From: Pedobacter rhodius
GTDB lineage: Bacteria > Bacteroidota > Bacteroidia > Sphingobacteriales > Sphingobacteriaceae
DNA: 64,000 nt
Direction of reading: 5' to 3'
NCBI RefSeq assembly: GCF_027213645.1
Contig: NZ_JAPWGL010000005.1
Span: 1 to 64,000 of the forward strand
In this document: positions 51,161 through 60,321 of the stretch, piece after piece
Position numbering within the stretch: the stretch's first letter is position 1
How the letters are laid out: every line of letters begins with the position of its first letter
Program-made: the position numbers and the translations under genes
The notes under the pieces: model-generated
Database searches by the model: none
What the model was told of the DNA's origin: nothing
Seen by the model: the letters and a program-made list of their open reading frames with translations, nothing else

Positions 51161-52648
51161 CTACCTGAAGTCGTCTTCATCTTCTTCCCCATCAAATTCA
51201 GCATTAAATAAACTGCCAAACATATCTGAGAATCCGAAACCGCCATTTAAATAGTTTTTGCTCAATTGAGAATATTCTGCCAAACCATGCAAAACAAATT
51301 CCATTAAAAGTAAAGTTTGATTTTCACTTAATTTAGGGTGGAATTTCTTCACCGTATCGTATAGGTTTGGTACCAGCATCAAAGCTTTTTTATACTGGGC
51401 ATTAGTTAGCAAATCGGTAACATCAACATTATTTCCCTCGGTAAACCATTCAGTAATTTCGGTGTAAGGGTTTGCCGTTTTTGTTTTCTTGGCTTTTTCG
51501 GGGTCAGGAAAATAACGGGCAAACAAAGTTTTAACCGCCTTGCCGATTAAAGTTGTGGCTACATGAGCCGGTCCTTCCAGTTCGCCCTCATAAACCAATT
51601 CTATTTTACCGGTTATCGCAGGTATAATCCCGGCCAAATCTGATAAACGAACGACAGTATTTTTTTCTCCGGAAATTAACATTCTACGTTCAGCGGTACT
51701 GATTAAGTTTTCGTATGCTGAAATGGTTAACCTTGCCGAAACACCAGATTTCTGGTCTATATATTCACTTTTGCGGGCTTCGAAAGCAATTTGTTCTACC
51801 AAATCTTTTACCAGGCCATCGGCCTCGATATTCGCTTTCTGTTCTTCTGTAAGCTTAGCTTCCTGAAAAGTAATTTTGCGGGAAATTTCAATGCTTTTCG
51901 GATAATGAGTTAAAATCTGGCTTTCAATTCTATCTTTTAATGGTGTAACAATGCTGCCCCGATTGGTATAATCTTCAGGGTTTGCGGTGAACACAAACTG
52001 AATATCTAAAGGCAAACGCAGCTTAAAGCCACGAATTTGAATGTCTTTTTCCTGCAGCATGTTAAATAAGGCCACTTGAATACGGGCTTGTAAATCGGGC
52101 AATTCATTAATGACGAAAATACTGCGGTGTGCACGCGGAATTAGCCCGAAGTGAATTACACGCTCATCATTATAAGTTAACTTTAAGGTGGCCGCTTTAA
52201 TCGGGTCAACATCGCCAATCAAATCGGCAACGGTAACATCAGGTGTAGCCAGTTTTTCAGTGTAACGTTCGTTGCGGTGTAACCAGGCAATTTCAGTAGC
52301 ATCACCTTTGGTGGCAATTTCGTTTTTTGCATACCACGAAATCGGGTTTAACGGGTCGTCGAAAATTTCGCTGCCGGCAACATAAGGCGCATATTCATCC
52401 AGTAGGTTTACCATTAAACGGGCGATACGCGTTTTCGCCTGGCCGCGTAAACCCAGAAGTAAAATATTGTGACGGGAAAGAATTGCTGTCTGCAATTCCG
52501 GAATTACCGTTTCGTCGTAACCAATAATGCCTTCGAATTCTGTTTTTTTATCTCTGAGAACCTTAATCAGATTTTCTCTAAGCTCTTCTTTAACCGACCT
52601 TGATTTATATCCTGTGGTTTTTAACTCTCCTAATGTAGTGTTTTGCAT
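51161..52648 (-). CDS. MoxR/Mg-chelatase-type AAA ATPase
   Basis: 495 residues. Walker A is LLLGLRGQAKTRIARLMVNL (G-x-x-G-x-x-K-T). A sensor/Walker B region lies around FVINELPDLQARIQVALFNM, followed by FVFTANPEDYTNRGSIVTPL with the typical arginine finger context (KDRIESQILTHYP). This fits the MoxR or ChlI group. The next gene on the strand is a vWA protein, 77 bp away, forming the common MoxR-vWA chaperone-like pair that activates or matures a protein complex. The client is not known. Confidence 0.88.
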   Translation of the reverse strand: MQNTTLGELKTTGYKSRSVKEELRENLIKVLRDKKTEFEGIIGYDETVIPELQTAILSRHNILLLGLRGQAKTRIARLMVNLLDEYAPYVAGSEIFDDPLNPISWYAKNEIATKGDATEIAWLHRNERYTEKLATPDVTVADLIGDVDPIKAATLKLTYNDERVIHFGLIPRAHRSIFVINELPDLQARIQVALFNMLQEKDIQIRGFKLRLPLDIQFVFTANPEDYTNRGSIVTPLKDRIESQILTHYPKSIEISRKITFQEAKLTEEQKANIEADGLVKDLVEQIAFEARKSEYIDQKSGVSARLTISAYENLISTAERRMLISGEKNTVVRLSDLAGIIPAITGKIELVYEGELEGPAHVATTLIGKAVKTLFARYFPDPEKAKKTKTANPYTEITEWFTEGNNVDVTDLLTNAQYKKALMLVPNLYDTVKKFHPKLSENQTLLLMEFVLHGLAEYSQLSKNYLNGGFGFSDMFGSLFNAEFDGEEDEDDFR

Positions 52649-52703
52649 CTCTTAGTTTAAGTGTGTAACGTTAATTCAGTTTAAACTTTAAGCAGTTTTA
52701 ATT

Positions 52704-52729
52704 TTTCTGCTTTGGTCTTCCAGCTTTAT
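52704..52729. repeat. Short AAAGAC-family word
   Basis: CTGCTTTGGTCTTCCAGCTT matches the arms after fadE and rsgA. It lies between the MoxR and vWA genes and looks like a remnant. Confidence 0.5.
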
Positions 52730-53823
52730 TTAACTGTTTTTCTTCTATTCTTAATATAATCTTCAAAAATATACTCGCCCAATCCGTTTAGCGAACTGTA
52801 AAAAGCCCTTCCACCGTTAATTTCGGTAAATTGACGAACAAATTGCTGCAAATAAGGGTCTTTGGCAATCATAAACGTCGTGATTGGAATTTTTAATCGC
52901 TTACATTGGGCGGCCATGTTCAAGGTTTTGTTTATCACCTTTCTATCCAAACCCATACTGTTTTTATAATACTTACCGTTTTCTTTCAAACAGGTTGGTT
53001 TCCCATCCGTAATCATGAAAATCTGTTTATTATGCGTTTTCCTGCGCCGGAGTAAATCTGTGGCCAATTCCAAACCTGCGAAAGTGTTGGTATGGTACGG
53101 ACCAACCTGCAGATAGGGTAAATCTTTAACGGTAATTGGCCAGGCATCGTTCCCAAAAACCACGATATCCAAAGTATCTTTCGGGTATTTCGTTTTAATC
53201 AGTTCAGCTAAAGCCATGGCTACTTTTTTGGCCGGCGTAATTCTGTCTTCGCCATATAAAATCATCGAATGGGAAATATCAATCATCAGCACCGTAGAAG
53301 TTAAAGTTTTAAAATCCTTTTCCTCTACTTCCAAATCTCTGTCAGTTAACGTAAAATCGCCGATTCCATGGTTTATTTGAGCATTCTGTATGGATGCCGT
53401 CATATCGATTTGGTCTAAACTATCACCAAAGCTATACTCCCGCCTATCGGCATTTTTTTCTTCGCCAATGCCCGATTTATTGCTGTTGTGATTACCCCGG
53501 CCTGATTTTTTTAGTTTGCCGAAAATTTCATCCAGCGCCGATTTACGAATCGTTTGCTCGGTTTTGGCTGTAATTTTAAATTCGCCCGATTGGTTGTCTT
53601 CAGTCAGGTAACCTTTATCTTTCAGGTCATCGATAAAATTTCCGATGCCGTAATCATTATTGGTTAATTTGTATTGTTTATCGAGTTCGTTAAGCCAGCT
53701 TAAAGCCTCCGCTGCATCGCCGGCCGTATAATTCAGCAATTCGCTAAATAATTTTAACAACTCCTCAAACCCGCCTTTTGGCGTGTCGCCAGGCTTATAA
53801 TCAGAAAAACGAAAACCTCTCAT
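52726..53823 (-). CDS. vWA-domain protein, partner of the MoxR ATPase
   Basis: 365 residues. N-terminal half helical and polar (GFEELLKLFSELLNYTAGDA), C-terminal vWA domain with an intact MIDAS: VLMIDISHSMILYG (D-x-S-x-S), a Thr in YHTNTFAGLELATDLL, and FMITDGKPTC. Cytoplasmic, without signal or membrane helix. The tight linkage to a MoxR-type ATPase is the standard arrangement in which ATPase and vWA protein remodel a target together. No target gene is recognisable nearby. Confidence 0.88.
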   Translation of the reverse strand: MRGFRFSDYKPGDTPKGGFEELLKLFSELLNYTAGDAAEALSWLNELDKQYKLTNNDYGIGNFIDDLKDKGYLTEDNQSGEFKITAKTEQTIRKSALDEIFGKLKKSGRGNHNSNKSGIGEEKNADRREYSFGDSLDQIDMTASIQNAQINHGIGDFTLTDRDLEVEEKDFKTLTSTVLMIDISHSMILYGEDRITPAKKVAMALAELIKTKYPKDTLDIVVFGNDAWPITVKDLPYLQVGPYHTNTFAGLELATDLLRRRKTHNKQIFMITDGKPTCLKENGKYYKNSMGLDRKVINKTLNMAAQCKRLKIPITTFMIAKDPYLQQFVRQFTEINGGRAFYSSLNGLGEYIFEDYIKNRRKTVK

Positions 53824-54249
53824 GTAGTTATATTAACGGAATATTAAAGGTAAAAGTTTCGATTTGGATTAATTTAAGCGTGGTGTCATAATTTGGGCGC
53901 AAGCTGAAAGACTAAAGCAGAAAGACAAAAGCGAAACTGCAAAGTGCCAATTGAAAACTGCCAGTGATTCTGGCGTTACCCAAGCTACGCAAGGGTCGGG
54001 CTTTTCAGAGCTCCGCCTTCGCAACGGTACCGATGAAAAATCGGTACTAAACCTTTACCTGCCTAGCGCAGGCAGGCAATTCCTAACGCAAAACCCATAC
54101 CGCTAAGTTGCGAGGAAGTATGACAAAACAATCTATCTTGCAAAAAGATTGCTTCGTTGGCTGAAAAAGCCGCCTCGCAATGACGCTGATCGTAAAGGTT
54201 TTTAGTGAAAACCTGTGTTCTGTAGCAAAAAATATCTGTGAATCTGTGG
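53824..54249. other. Repeat-rich intergenic region
   Basis: About 425 bases without a gene. It holds an AAAGAC-family word (53893-53935), a stem GTACCGA / TCGGTAC (54027-54046), a stem CCTGCC / GGCAGG (54058-54077), and a family R3 element (54104-54185) with GTTGCGAGG and CCTCGCAATGACG ends. Nothing here has coding character. Confidence 0.7.
54104..54185. repeat. Dispersed repeat, family R3
   Basis: Ends GTTGCGAGG (54107-54115) and CCTCGCAATGACG (54173-54185) are inverted; AATCTATCTTGCAAAAAGATT lies within. The same word set (TATTGCGAGGCACAAAGCAATC) starts the copy at 32435. Confidence 0.65.
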
Positions 54250-55131
54250 CTAACCTAGCGCCATATGGTAAATCTTCTTATTATATTCCGGATTCGCACC
54301 CGACTGGGAAGCCACGAAAGCACCAACTTTACAGGCGTTATCTAAAGCGGTTTCCATAGGGTAGCCTTGCAGATAACCAGCGATAAAAGTAGCCAAGAAT
54401 GCATCGCCTGCGCCAACTGTATCCACAACCTGAACTTTATAACCCGCATGTTTAAATAATTTTCCGTCTTTTAAAACGCAAGCACCTTTATCGCCCAGCG
54501 TTAGGCAAATAATTTCGATGTTGAAACGTGCAGACAATTGTTTCAGGATTTGTTCATCAGTATTTCCGGTTAAGTCGAAAGTATTGCGAACCCAAACAAT
54601 TTCGTCTTCATTAATTTTTAAGACATCAGCATGTGCTAAAAGTTCCGCTAGTAATTCTTTCTCGTAAAAAGGCGGACGTAAATTGATATCGAAGATTTTT
54701 GTTTTGGCATTTTCTAAAAGCGATAAAATTGTTTTCCTCGATTTTTCCTCACGGCAAGTTAAGCTGCAATAAACCAGGGCATCAGCTTGTTTAACAGCTT
54801 CAATATTTTTATCATCGAGTTGAATGTCATCCCAGGCTACAGGTTGTTTAATGGTATAGGTCGCCTGATGGTTTTCGTCTAAATGAACAACCACCGTGCT
54901 GGTGGGTAATGCCGGGTTAACCTGGATTAAATCAGCAGAGAAATGATTTGAAGCTAAGAAATCCAATAGTTCTTTTCCATTATTATCATCGCCGATAGCA
55001 CTAATAAAACCACTTTCCACACTTTGTTTATGGAGATTCAGCGCAACATTCATACTTGAACCGCCCGCCTTTTTTTCTTCAGGAAAAACATCCCAAAGTA
55101 TTTCGCCTATGGTGATAACTTTATTTTGCAT
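54250..55131 (-). CDS. PfkB-family carbohydrate kinase (fructokinase-like)
   Basis: 293 residues from ATG 55131; a start 13 codons earlier is in frame but adds a non-conserved segment. Signature 1 is around GEILWDVFPEEKKAGGSSMN, and signature 2 is VQVVDTVGAGDAFLATFIAG with the catalytic Asp and the anion hole (GAGD). The mid-domain ALVYCSLTCREEKSRKTI fits the fructokinase-like branch. It phosphorylates a sugar with ATP, probably fructose. Single gene; the divergent gene at 55217 begins 85 bp upstream. Confidence 0.88.
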   Translation of the reverse strand: MQNKVITIGEILWDVFPEEKKAGGSSMNVALNLHKQSVESGFISAIGDDNNGKELLDFLASNHFSADLIQVNPALPTSTVVVHLDENHQATYTIKQPVAWDDIQLDDKNIEAVKQADALVYCSLTCREEKSRKTILSLLENAKTKIFDINLRPPFYEKELLAELLAHADVLKINEDEIVWVRNTFDLTGNTDEQILKQLSARFNIEIICLTLGDKGACVLKDGKLFKHAGYKVQVVDTVGAGDAFLATFIAGYLQGYPMETALDNACKVGAFVASQSGANPEYNKKIYHMALG

Positions 55132-55216
55132 ATCGTTAGATTGAAATGTAAAGAAACAATTTTTATGCATGGAACGAAATAATTTGTTTTATATCTTTAC
55201 AACAAGACCTGGAATT

Positions 55217-55645
55217 ATGAAAAGAATGATACTGATTGCGTTGATGCTGGTTTCACTTGGAACCTTTGCTCAAACCTCAAAAGATAAGCAAGCGATATTA
55301 AATGTGCTCGAAAATCAACGCCTTAACTGGAATAAGGGCGATATTGATGCCTTTATGAAAGGTTACATAAAAAGTGATAGTTTACTTTTTGTGGGTAAAA
55401 GCGGACCAACATATGGATGGCAGAAAACTTTGGACAACTATAAGAAGAATTATCCTGGCGGTAAAACAGGAATGGGCTTTTTAACTTTTGGAATTAAGAA
55501 AGTCGATTTCTTAAATAAAGACGTGGCCTTTGTTTTGGGTAGCTGGCACTTAAAACGTGAGAAAGATGAACCTCAGGGCTATTTTACCCTGCTTTTCAAA
55601 AAGCTTAACGGCGAATGGAAAATTTTTGTTGACCACTCGAGCTAA
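55217..55645 (+). CDS. Exported SnoaL/DUF4440-like protein
   Basis: 142 residues from ATG 55217; the upstream extension to 55169 lacks signal character. Signal peptide MKRMILIALMLVSLGTFAQT, then a cone-like fold of the NTF2 superfamily: AILNVLENQRLNWNKGDIDA, FMKGYIKSDSLLFVGKSGPT, and VAFVLGSWHLKREKDEPQGY with FTLLFKKLNGEWKIFVDHSS. This is the DUF4440/SnoaL pattern, an exported small-molecule binding fold with no clear active-site residue. Single gene. Confidence 0.87.
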   Translation: MKRMILIALMLVSLGTFAQTSKDKQAILNVLENQRLNWNKGDIDAFMKGYIKSDSLLFVGKSGPTYGWQKTLDNYKKNYPGGKTGMGFLTFGIKKVDFLNKDVAFVLGSWHLKREKDEPQGYFTLLFKKLNGEWKIFVDHSS

Positions 55646-55659
55646 GAAAATGTAAGATG

Positions 55660-55762
55660 GAGGCAGGAGGATGGGAAAGGAGAATTTTTGCGCAAAATGC
55701 AAATTCAAAGATTTAGCTTCGCTGCGCACTTCGTGCTTTTCCGCTTCGGTCGGAATGACGAC
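55660..55762. repeat. Dispersed palindromic repeat, family R1 (degenerate)
   Basis: Parts TTCAAAGATTTAGCTTCGCT and GCGCACTTCGTGCTTTTCCG with the end GGAATGACGAC match R1; the first stem is largely lost. Confidence 0.5.
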
Positions 55763-55777
55763 TTATTTATTCAAGGG

Positions 55778-56392
55778 CTATTCACCCAACTTAAAATCCT
55801 TATAATAGAAATCTTTATCCTCATCGGTAATTGACCGGATTACCCTGCAAGGGTTTCCTGCCGCGAAAACATTATCAGGAATATCCCTTGTAACAATACT
55901 GCCCGAGCCAATAACCACGTTGGAACCAATTTTTACGCCTGGGTTTATTACCACGTTTCCACCAATCCAAACACTATTGCCAATGGTAATTTCCTGCGCC
56001 CATTCATGTTCCTGGTCGCGCAGGTGTGCATGTATCGGGTGGCCTGCAGTATAAATCGCTACGTTTGGCGCAATGAAAACACTATTGCCAATACTGACTT
56101 TGGCGCAATCTAAAATCACAAGGTTAAAGTTTGCATAAAAGTTATTTCCAATTTCGATATTGTAGCCATAATCACATCTGAAAGGTGGCTCTATGTAAAA
56201 CATCTTTTCTGTTTTACCAAATAACCTTTTTAATAACTCTTTACGCTGCTTAATAAATTTCGGCGCAAGATTATTAAACTCATAAACAATTTCCCGTGCT
56301 TTTAATCTTTCTTTAGCTAATTCTGAATCACCCGCCTGATAAGCTTTACCGGCAAGCATTTTTTGTTTTTCGGTAAGTATATTGGTTTCCAT
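55778..56392 (-). CDS. Maltose O-acetyltransferase-type sugar acetyltransferase
   Basis: 204 residues. N-terminal Mac domain (TEKQKMLAGKAYQAGDSELA), then a left-handed beta helix: YGYNIEIGNNFYANFNLVIL, VSIGNSVFIAPNVAIYTAGH (active-site His) and IGNSVWIGGNVVINPGVKIG, ending NVFAAGNPCRVIRSI. It transfers an acetyl group from acetyl-CoA to a sugar or related alcohol. Length is usual (about 190-205). Single gene, 236 bp from the JmjC-like gene. Confidence 0.93.
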   Translation of the reverse strand: METNILTEKQKMLAGKAYQAGDSELAKERLKAREIVYEFNNLAPKFIKQRKELLKRLFGKTEKMFYIEPPFRCDYGYNIEIGNNFYANFNLVILDCAKVSIGNSVFIAPNVAIYTAGHPIHAHLRDQEHEWAQEITIGNSVWIGGNVVINPGVKIGSNVVIGSGSIVTRDIPDNVFAAGNPCRVIRSITDEDKDFYYKDFKLGE

Positions 56393-56435
56393 TAGAGTTC
56401 TGATATCAGCGAATTTAAAAAAGATTATACAATTT

Positions 56436-56570
56436 CTGTCATTCTGAACGTAGTGAAGAATCCTTTACCTATTAGCATAATTTGATTATTTCACTGTCTT
56501 TGATTCTAAAAATTTAACTTTCAATTCTCATCGCCTAGAGATTCTTCGTGCCTCAGAAGGACAAAGTTGT
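56436..56570. repeat. Dispersed palindromic repeat, GAACGTAGTGAAGAATC type (R2-like)
   Basis: GAACGTAGTGAAGAATCC (56444-56461) near one end and GAGATTCTTCGTGCCTCAGA near the other are roughly inverted, with AT-rich DNA between. It is reminiscent of the GAGCGTAGTCGAAG palindrome at 32507-32648. Confidence 0.55.
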
Positions 56571-56585
56571 TTAAGAAAACGATAT

Positions 56586-56616
56586 AAAAACGGGGCTATC
56601 GAAATTCGACGCCCCG
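56586..56616 (-). terminator. Terminator of the JmjC-like gene
   Basis: On the minus strand GCGGGGC and GCCCCG arms (plus-strand CGGGGC 56591-56596 and GCCCCG 56611-56616) with TTTTT following (plus A5 at 56586-56590). It lies 12 bp after the stop of the gene at 56628. Confidence 0.85.
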
Positions 56617-56627
56617 CTGAAGTATTA

Positions 56628-57506
56628 TTAAGGTCTGCCTTTTGCTAAGGCTTTTTCTGCAATTTTAACTGCTTTCTTCTCTCGCCAGTTTGCGTACTTT
56701 TCTTTGAAAGTCATTTTGATTAAACTGTCGATAGCGCCATGGGTAAATAAACTCCAAACACTGGCTACTTTACGGGTAATGGATTGGTCCCAGGCACGTA
56801 AACTTAAAGAAAAAGAACCATCCAGGTATTTCATCCAATGCCACATTCCTGTTGGCATAAATAAAGTATCGCCATGTTCTAAGAAAACTTCATAGCCTTC
56901 AACACCGTTTAATGCCGGGAATTTTTTGAAATCGGGATTGGCAACGTCATAATCTTCCAAAGCGTACGTGGCATTTGGTAAACAATATAACCTGTCTTTC
57001 CATTTATTATCGAAAAGAATAATGTGTTTTCTTCCTCCGAAATGGGTGTGAAAGATATGAGGTAAATCAATATCGTAATGTAAGAAAGTTACCGAGTTAG
57101 AACCGCCAAAAAACATTGCAGGCATACTTTCAATAAAACCCCCCATTAAATCCTTAGGGATTTTTACGTCGTTAATTAAACTTGGAACTTTCTTAAACAA
57201 GTTGAAGAAAAATATTCTTAATTCTGTTGGTTCGCGCTTGATTAAATCAAGGTAGTCTCCAAATTTCATGTGTGCTGTAGCAGCATTAATTGGTTTTGAC
57301 GGATCTGCTTTAGAGTTATCGTATAAAGGAACCTCTAAATTTCCGCCAATTTCTTTAAGGTATTCGGTGGTCCATTTTTCTCTCGCGGGCCAGTCTTTAG
57401 TTAAGCCTCTGATCACTAATGGTTTTTTGGTTTTCAAATAATTTTTCTTGAAATCTTCGGGCGTGATATGCTCGACGATATCTACAGGTTTTAATATGAA
57501 ACTCAT
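56628..57506 (-). CDS. Cupin/JmjC-like Fe(II)/2-oxoglutarate oxygenase-type protein
   Basis: 292 residues. The JmjC-type iron site is visible: His 143 and Asp 145 in FLHYDIDLPHIFHTHFGG (H-x-D) and the distal His 223 in PTGMWHWMKYLDG. Flanking parts (KPLVIRGLTKDWPAREKWTT at the start; SLSLRAWDQSITRKV later) fit the cupin_8 group. It probably hydroxylates a protein or small molecule using iron and 2-oxoglutarate; target unknown. Single gene with its own terminator. Confidence 0.88.
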   Translation of the reverse strand: MSFILKPVDIVEHITPEDFKKNYLKTKKPLVIRGLTKDWPAREKWTTEYLKEIGGNLEVPLYDNSKADPSKPINAATAHMKFGDYLDLIKREPTELRIFFFNLFKKVPSLINDVKIPKDLMGGFIESMPAMFFGGSNSVTFLHYDIDLPHIFHTHFGGRKHIILFDNKWKDRLYCLPNATYALEDYDVANPDFKKFPALNGVEGYEVFLEHGDTLFMPTGMWHWMKYLDGSFSLSLRAWDQSITRKVASVWSLFTHGAIDSLIKMTFKEKYANWREKKAVKIAEKALAKGRP

Positions 57507-57660
57507 GTGTTAAATCGGTTATTTGTTGCCGAACAACAAATGTGTAAATTTTATTTTACAAATCAGATAGTTCAAAAGAAATGTGACGTAAATTACTTAA
57601 TCTGGAGTTTGCATTCAGTTAACATCAGATCGTTTTTTAAACACGCATTCATCGGTCTGA

Positions 57661-58452
57661 TTAAACTTCTGCTAAAACTTTTCTGTTTATGATTTTAGTA
57701 TAAGCTGCATCCCATAAATCAATGCGTTTTTGGAGTGCCTGCTTAGTTGTTTCTTCAGCTTCAGCCCAAAATAGTTCATCTTTTTCGCAAAGTTTCTCTG
57801 TCATCGATAATGCAAGGTGGCTATGGTGATCGCCGTCTACTTCGATGTGGCGTTCCAGGTAATATTTGAAGATGGAAACTTTATCAGGTTGCGTACTGTT
57901 CAAATCGTTAACCATGCTAAAGAACATATTTGGAATTAAATCTTCCCGTCCGAAAGTAAAACTCGCAGCCTGTAAATGTGTTTTGCCACTGTTGATGGTC
58001 TCGAAAGTAGAATTCACGAAATCTCTTGCCTGTTGCGGAACCTGTGCCAACTCAAAAGCCATATCGAAATCACGTCCTTTCTGTAAGGAAAGCAGGAAGT
58101 TATTAATAGGCTCCACATCGGCGCCGCATTGTACCATTGCATCTAAATATAATTCGAAATGGCTTTTAATATCGCCATTTGCATCAATATCACTTTCTTC
58201 TCCGGCTACAATTTCATTAATTAATTGTCTGGTAACGGCATCGCCTACCGGGAACCAGGGCAATGTGGTGCAGGTTAAATTGATTTGCAAGGCTTTAAGC
58301 AGCGACATAAAATCCCAAACAGCATATATATGGTGTTCCATGAAAATCTGGAGATCCTCCAGCGCACTGATGGATGAATAAACCTTATGGTTGATAATCT
58401 GTTGCCTTAACGGCTCAATATTTTCTTTGATTTTTATAATGTTGGGATGCAT
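57661..58452 (-). CDS. DUF3050-type protein (heme-oxygenase-like fold)
   Basis: 263 residues, all-helical. Family marks: LEDLQIFMEHHIYAVWDFMS near the start, KSHFELYLDAMVQCGADVEP in the middle, and KYYLERHIEVDGDHHSHLAL near the end. The acidic and His residues in these three helices (EHH, HFE, EVDGDHH) fit a metal-binding site of a heme-oxygenase-like oxidase or oxygenase, but the exact ligands are not proven. Function unknown. Single gene; the neighbour upstream is an unrelated fasciclin protein. Confidence 0.85.
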   Translation of the reverse strand: MHPNIIKIKENIEPLRQQIINHKVYSSISALEDLQIFMEHHIYAVWDFMSLLKALQINLTCTTLPWFPVGDAVTRQLINEIVAGEESDIDANGDIKSHFELYLDAMVQCGADVEPINNFLLSLQKGRDFDMAFELAQVPQQARDFVNSTFETINSGKTHLQAASFTFGREDLIPNMFFSMVNDLNSTQPDKVSIFKYYLERHIEVDGDHHSHLALSMTEKLCEKDELFWAEAEETTKQALQKRIDLWDAAYTKIINRKVLAEV

Positions 58453-58601
58453 CTTTATTATGTTATTGAATAAGACTCGCTCTCACGGAGTATTCATATT
58501 TGTTTATCGCAGGCAAAATTAAGCACTTCATCTCATCAATTAGTTGGAAATCAAAAACCTGAAAAATAACTGACATAAGATCAAATAATCGATTAACGTT
58601 A

Positions 58602-58639
58602 AAAACAAAAAAAACGCTTCCGACCAGCAGAAACGTTTT
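58602..58639 (-). terminator. Terminator of the fasciclin gene
   Basis: Plus-strand arms AAAACGCTTC (58611-58620) and GAAACGTTTT (58630-58639) form a 10-bp stem with one G-U pair; on the minus strand a T-rich run (TTTTTTTTGTTTTT) follows. It lies 24 bp past the stop at 58663. Confidence 0.75.
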
Positions 58640-58662
58640 ATTAATTATAGGGATGTGAAATA

Positions 58663-59214
58663 TTATTTCGGCATTAATACTGTATCAATAACATGGATAA
58701 CGCCATTTTTTTGGTTAACATCAGCAATAGTTACCGTACTCATTCCGCCTTTTGCATCTGTTAACATTAATTTTTTGCCCATCATATGTGCAGTCAGTTT
58801 TTCGCCCTGAACGGTTGTCAGTTCAGCTTTACCGCCACCAGCTTTAATTGCTTTTGCAATTGCTTTGCTATCCATTTTACCGGCAACAACATGGTAAGTT
58901 AAGATTTTTGTAAGCGTAGCTTTGTTTTCTGGTTTAACTAAAGTTTCAACTGTTCCTGCAGGCAATTTATCGAAAGCAGCATTAGTTGGTGCAAAAACCG
59001 TAAACGGACCAGCACTCTTTAAGGTTTCTACTAAACCAGCAGCTTTAACTGCAGCTACAAGTATAGTGTGGTCTTTAGAGTTTACTGCATTATCAACAAT
59101 GTCTTTAGTTGCATACATGGCTGCACCACCCACCATTGGATTTTTTTGAGCATAAACTTGTGTTGTAATTGCCATTGTGAAAACAGCAAATGCAGATAAG
59201 ATTAATTTTTTCAT
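58663..59214 (-). CDS. Exported fasciclin-domain protein
   Basis: 183 residues with a signal peptide (MKKLILSAFAVFTMAITTQV) and one FAS1 domain: GPFTVFAPTNAAFDKLPAGT (the FAPTN-AF motif), LTKILTYHVVAGKMDSKAI (YHVV), and NGVIHVIDTVLMP at the end. FAS1 proteins take part in adhesion and surface contacts. Single gene with its own terminator. Confidence 0.93.
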   Translation of the reverse strand: MKKLILSAFAVFTMAITTQVYAQKNPMVGGAAMYATKDIVDNAVNSKDHTILVAAVKAAGLVETLKSAGPFTVFAPTNAAFDKLPAGTVETLVKPENKATLTKILTYHVVAGKMDSKAIAKAIKAGGGKAELTTVQGEKLTAHMMGKKLMLTDAKGGMSTVTIADVNQKNGVIHVIDTVLMPK

Positions 59215-59524
59215 TATTTCTAATTTTTAAGTTTTGTTATTTGCTTTCATTTACGTTAGCTAACAGCAGCTTGGTTTTTTAGAAATTGAATTTTAATGTA
59301 ATTTATTAATAATCAGTATTTTAAAATTATTTTGAAAGGTTGCTGAAGAAGTTCGTCGGATAAATCAGTCTGTATTTCCGTTACCTGCTGGCCGCAGGTA
59401 GCAATCCGAAATAGAGAATCGGGCGGTACCGCTTCAATAATGATTAGATAAATTAAGCAATGTATCCAATAACTATTTTACTGGCAACAAAGTAATTGTA
59501 GGGTTAAGTAAAATGAAATCGCAG
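59215..59524. other. Intergenic region
   Basis: About 310 bases. The only structure seen is a short hairpin ACCTGC / GCAGGT near 59379-59400. No gene, and no obvious promoter box on the minus strand ahead of the fasciclin gene. Confidence 0.6.
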
Positions 59525-60307
59525 TTAAGTAACTTTCGCTTCCCTGACTTTTTTTGAGAATATTTTAGGGAAAAAGCGCTTCAACAGCACGGCTTTAGTT
59601 TCTTTACCACCAATGTAAACCTCTTCTTTTTTTGCAGCAACTGCTTTAACAATTTCTGTTGCACAATCCTTTGCCGTCATGCCGTTGGCTTGCGCATCAT
59701 CCATTGTTCCCTGACTATTACCGCTTGCCGTTAGTGCATTTACAGAAACATTCGTTTTTATAAAGCCAGGACAAACAATGGTAATATCGATTTTTTTATC
59801 ATAAACTTCCGAACGCAGCGAATCGAAATAGCCATGCAAAGCATGTTTAGATGCAGCATATGCCGAACGTAATTTTGTTCCGAATTTCCCCACTAAGCTG
59901 CTTACTACAACAATTTGTCCGCCGCCATTTTTTATCATCAAAGGTAAAACAGCTTTGCTTAAAACTACGGTTCCCCAAAAATTGGTATCCATAATTTGCT
60001 GCTCCGTTTTCAGTTCAGTGTTTAAAGCCAATCCCCGCTGGCTAACACCGCCGCTGTTGATCAATAAGTCGATTTTTCCAAAGATTTTAATTGCCTCTTC
60101 AGCTTTATTCTGAAGTGTTACCGTGTCGCTTAAATCGAAAGGCAAAACATGAACGTTAAACGAATTCTGGCAATTCCCTTTCACCCGAAACAGCTCATCA
60201 CGATTTCGTGCGGAGATAATTAACTTATCTCCAGTTTTAAAATATTCATAAACCAAAGCTTCTCCAATACCTGAAGATGCACCTGTAATCCATACAATTT
60301 TCGACAT
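59525..60307 (-). CDS. Short-chain dehydrogenase/reductase
   Basis: 260 residues of the classical SDR type: cofactor loop VWITGASSGIGEALVYEYF, LLINSGGVSQRG (NAG-like) and the catalytic S-Y-K in VVSSLVGKFGTKLRSAYAAS (Ser, Tyr) followed by K. The NADP/NAD choice and substrate are not readable. A C-terminal basic helix (KRFFPKIFSKKVREAK) could associate with membranes. It ends 14 bp from the hemW gene on the same strand, so it may be co-transcribed after hemW. Confidence 0.92.
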   Translation of the reverse strand: MSKIVWITGASSGIGEALVYEYFKTGDKLIISARNRDELFRVKGNCQNSFNVHVLPFDLSDTVTLQNKAEEAIKIFGKIDLLINSGGVSQRGLALNTELKTEQQIMDTNFWGTVVLSKAVLPLMIKNGGGQIVVVSSLVGKFGTKLRSAYAASKHALHGYFDSLRSEVYDKKIDITIVCPGFIKTNVSVNALTASGNSQGTMDDAQANGMTAKDCATEIVKAVAAKKEEVYIGGKETKAVLLKRFFPKIFSKKVREAKVT

Positions 60308-60321
60308 ATATTCTTAAATCA

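Noticed and set aside
50332..53823. Multi-gene defence island (ATPase, MoxR ATPase, vWA)
   Set aside because: The small ATPase is separated by 79 bp and unrelated in family; no effector or nuclease gene is adjacent. MoxR-vWA pairs are common housekeeping modules.
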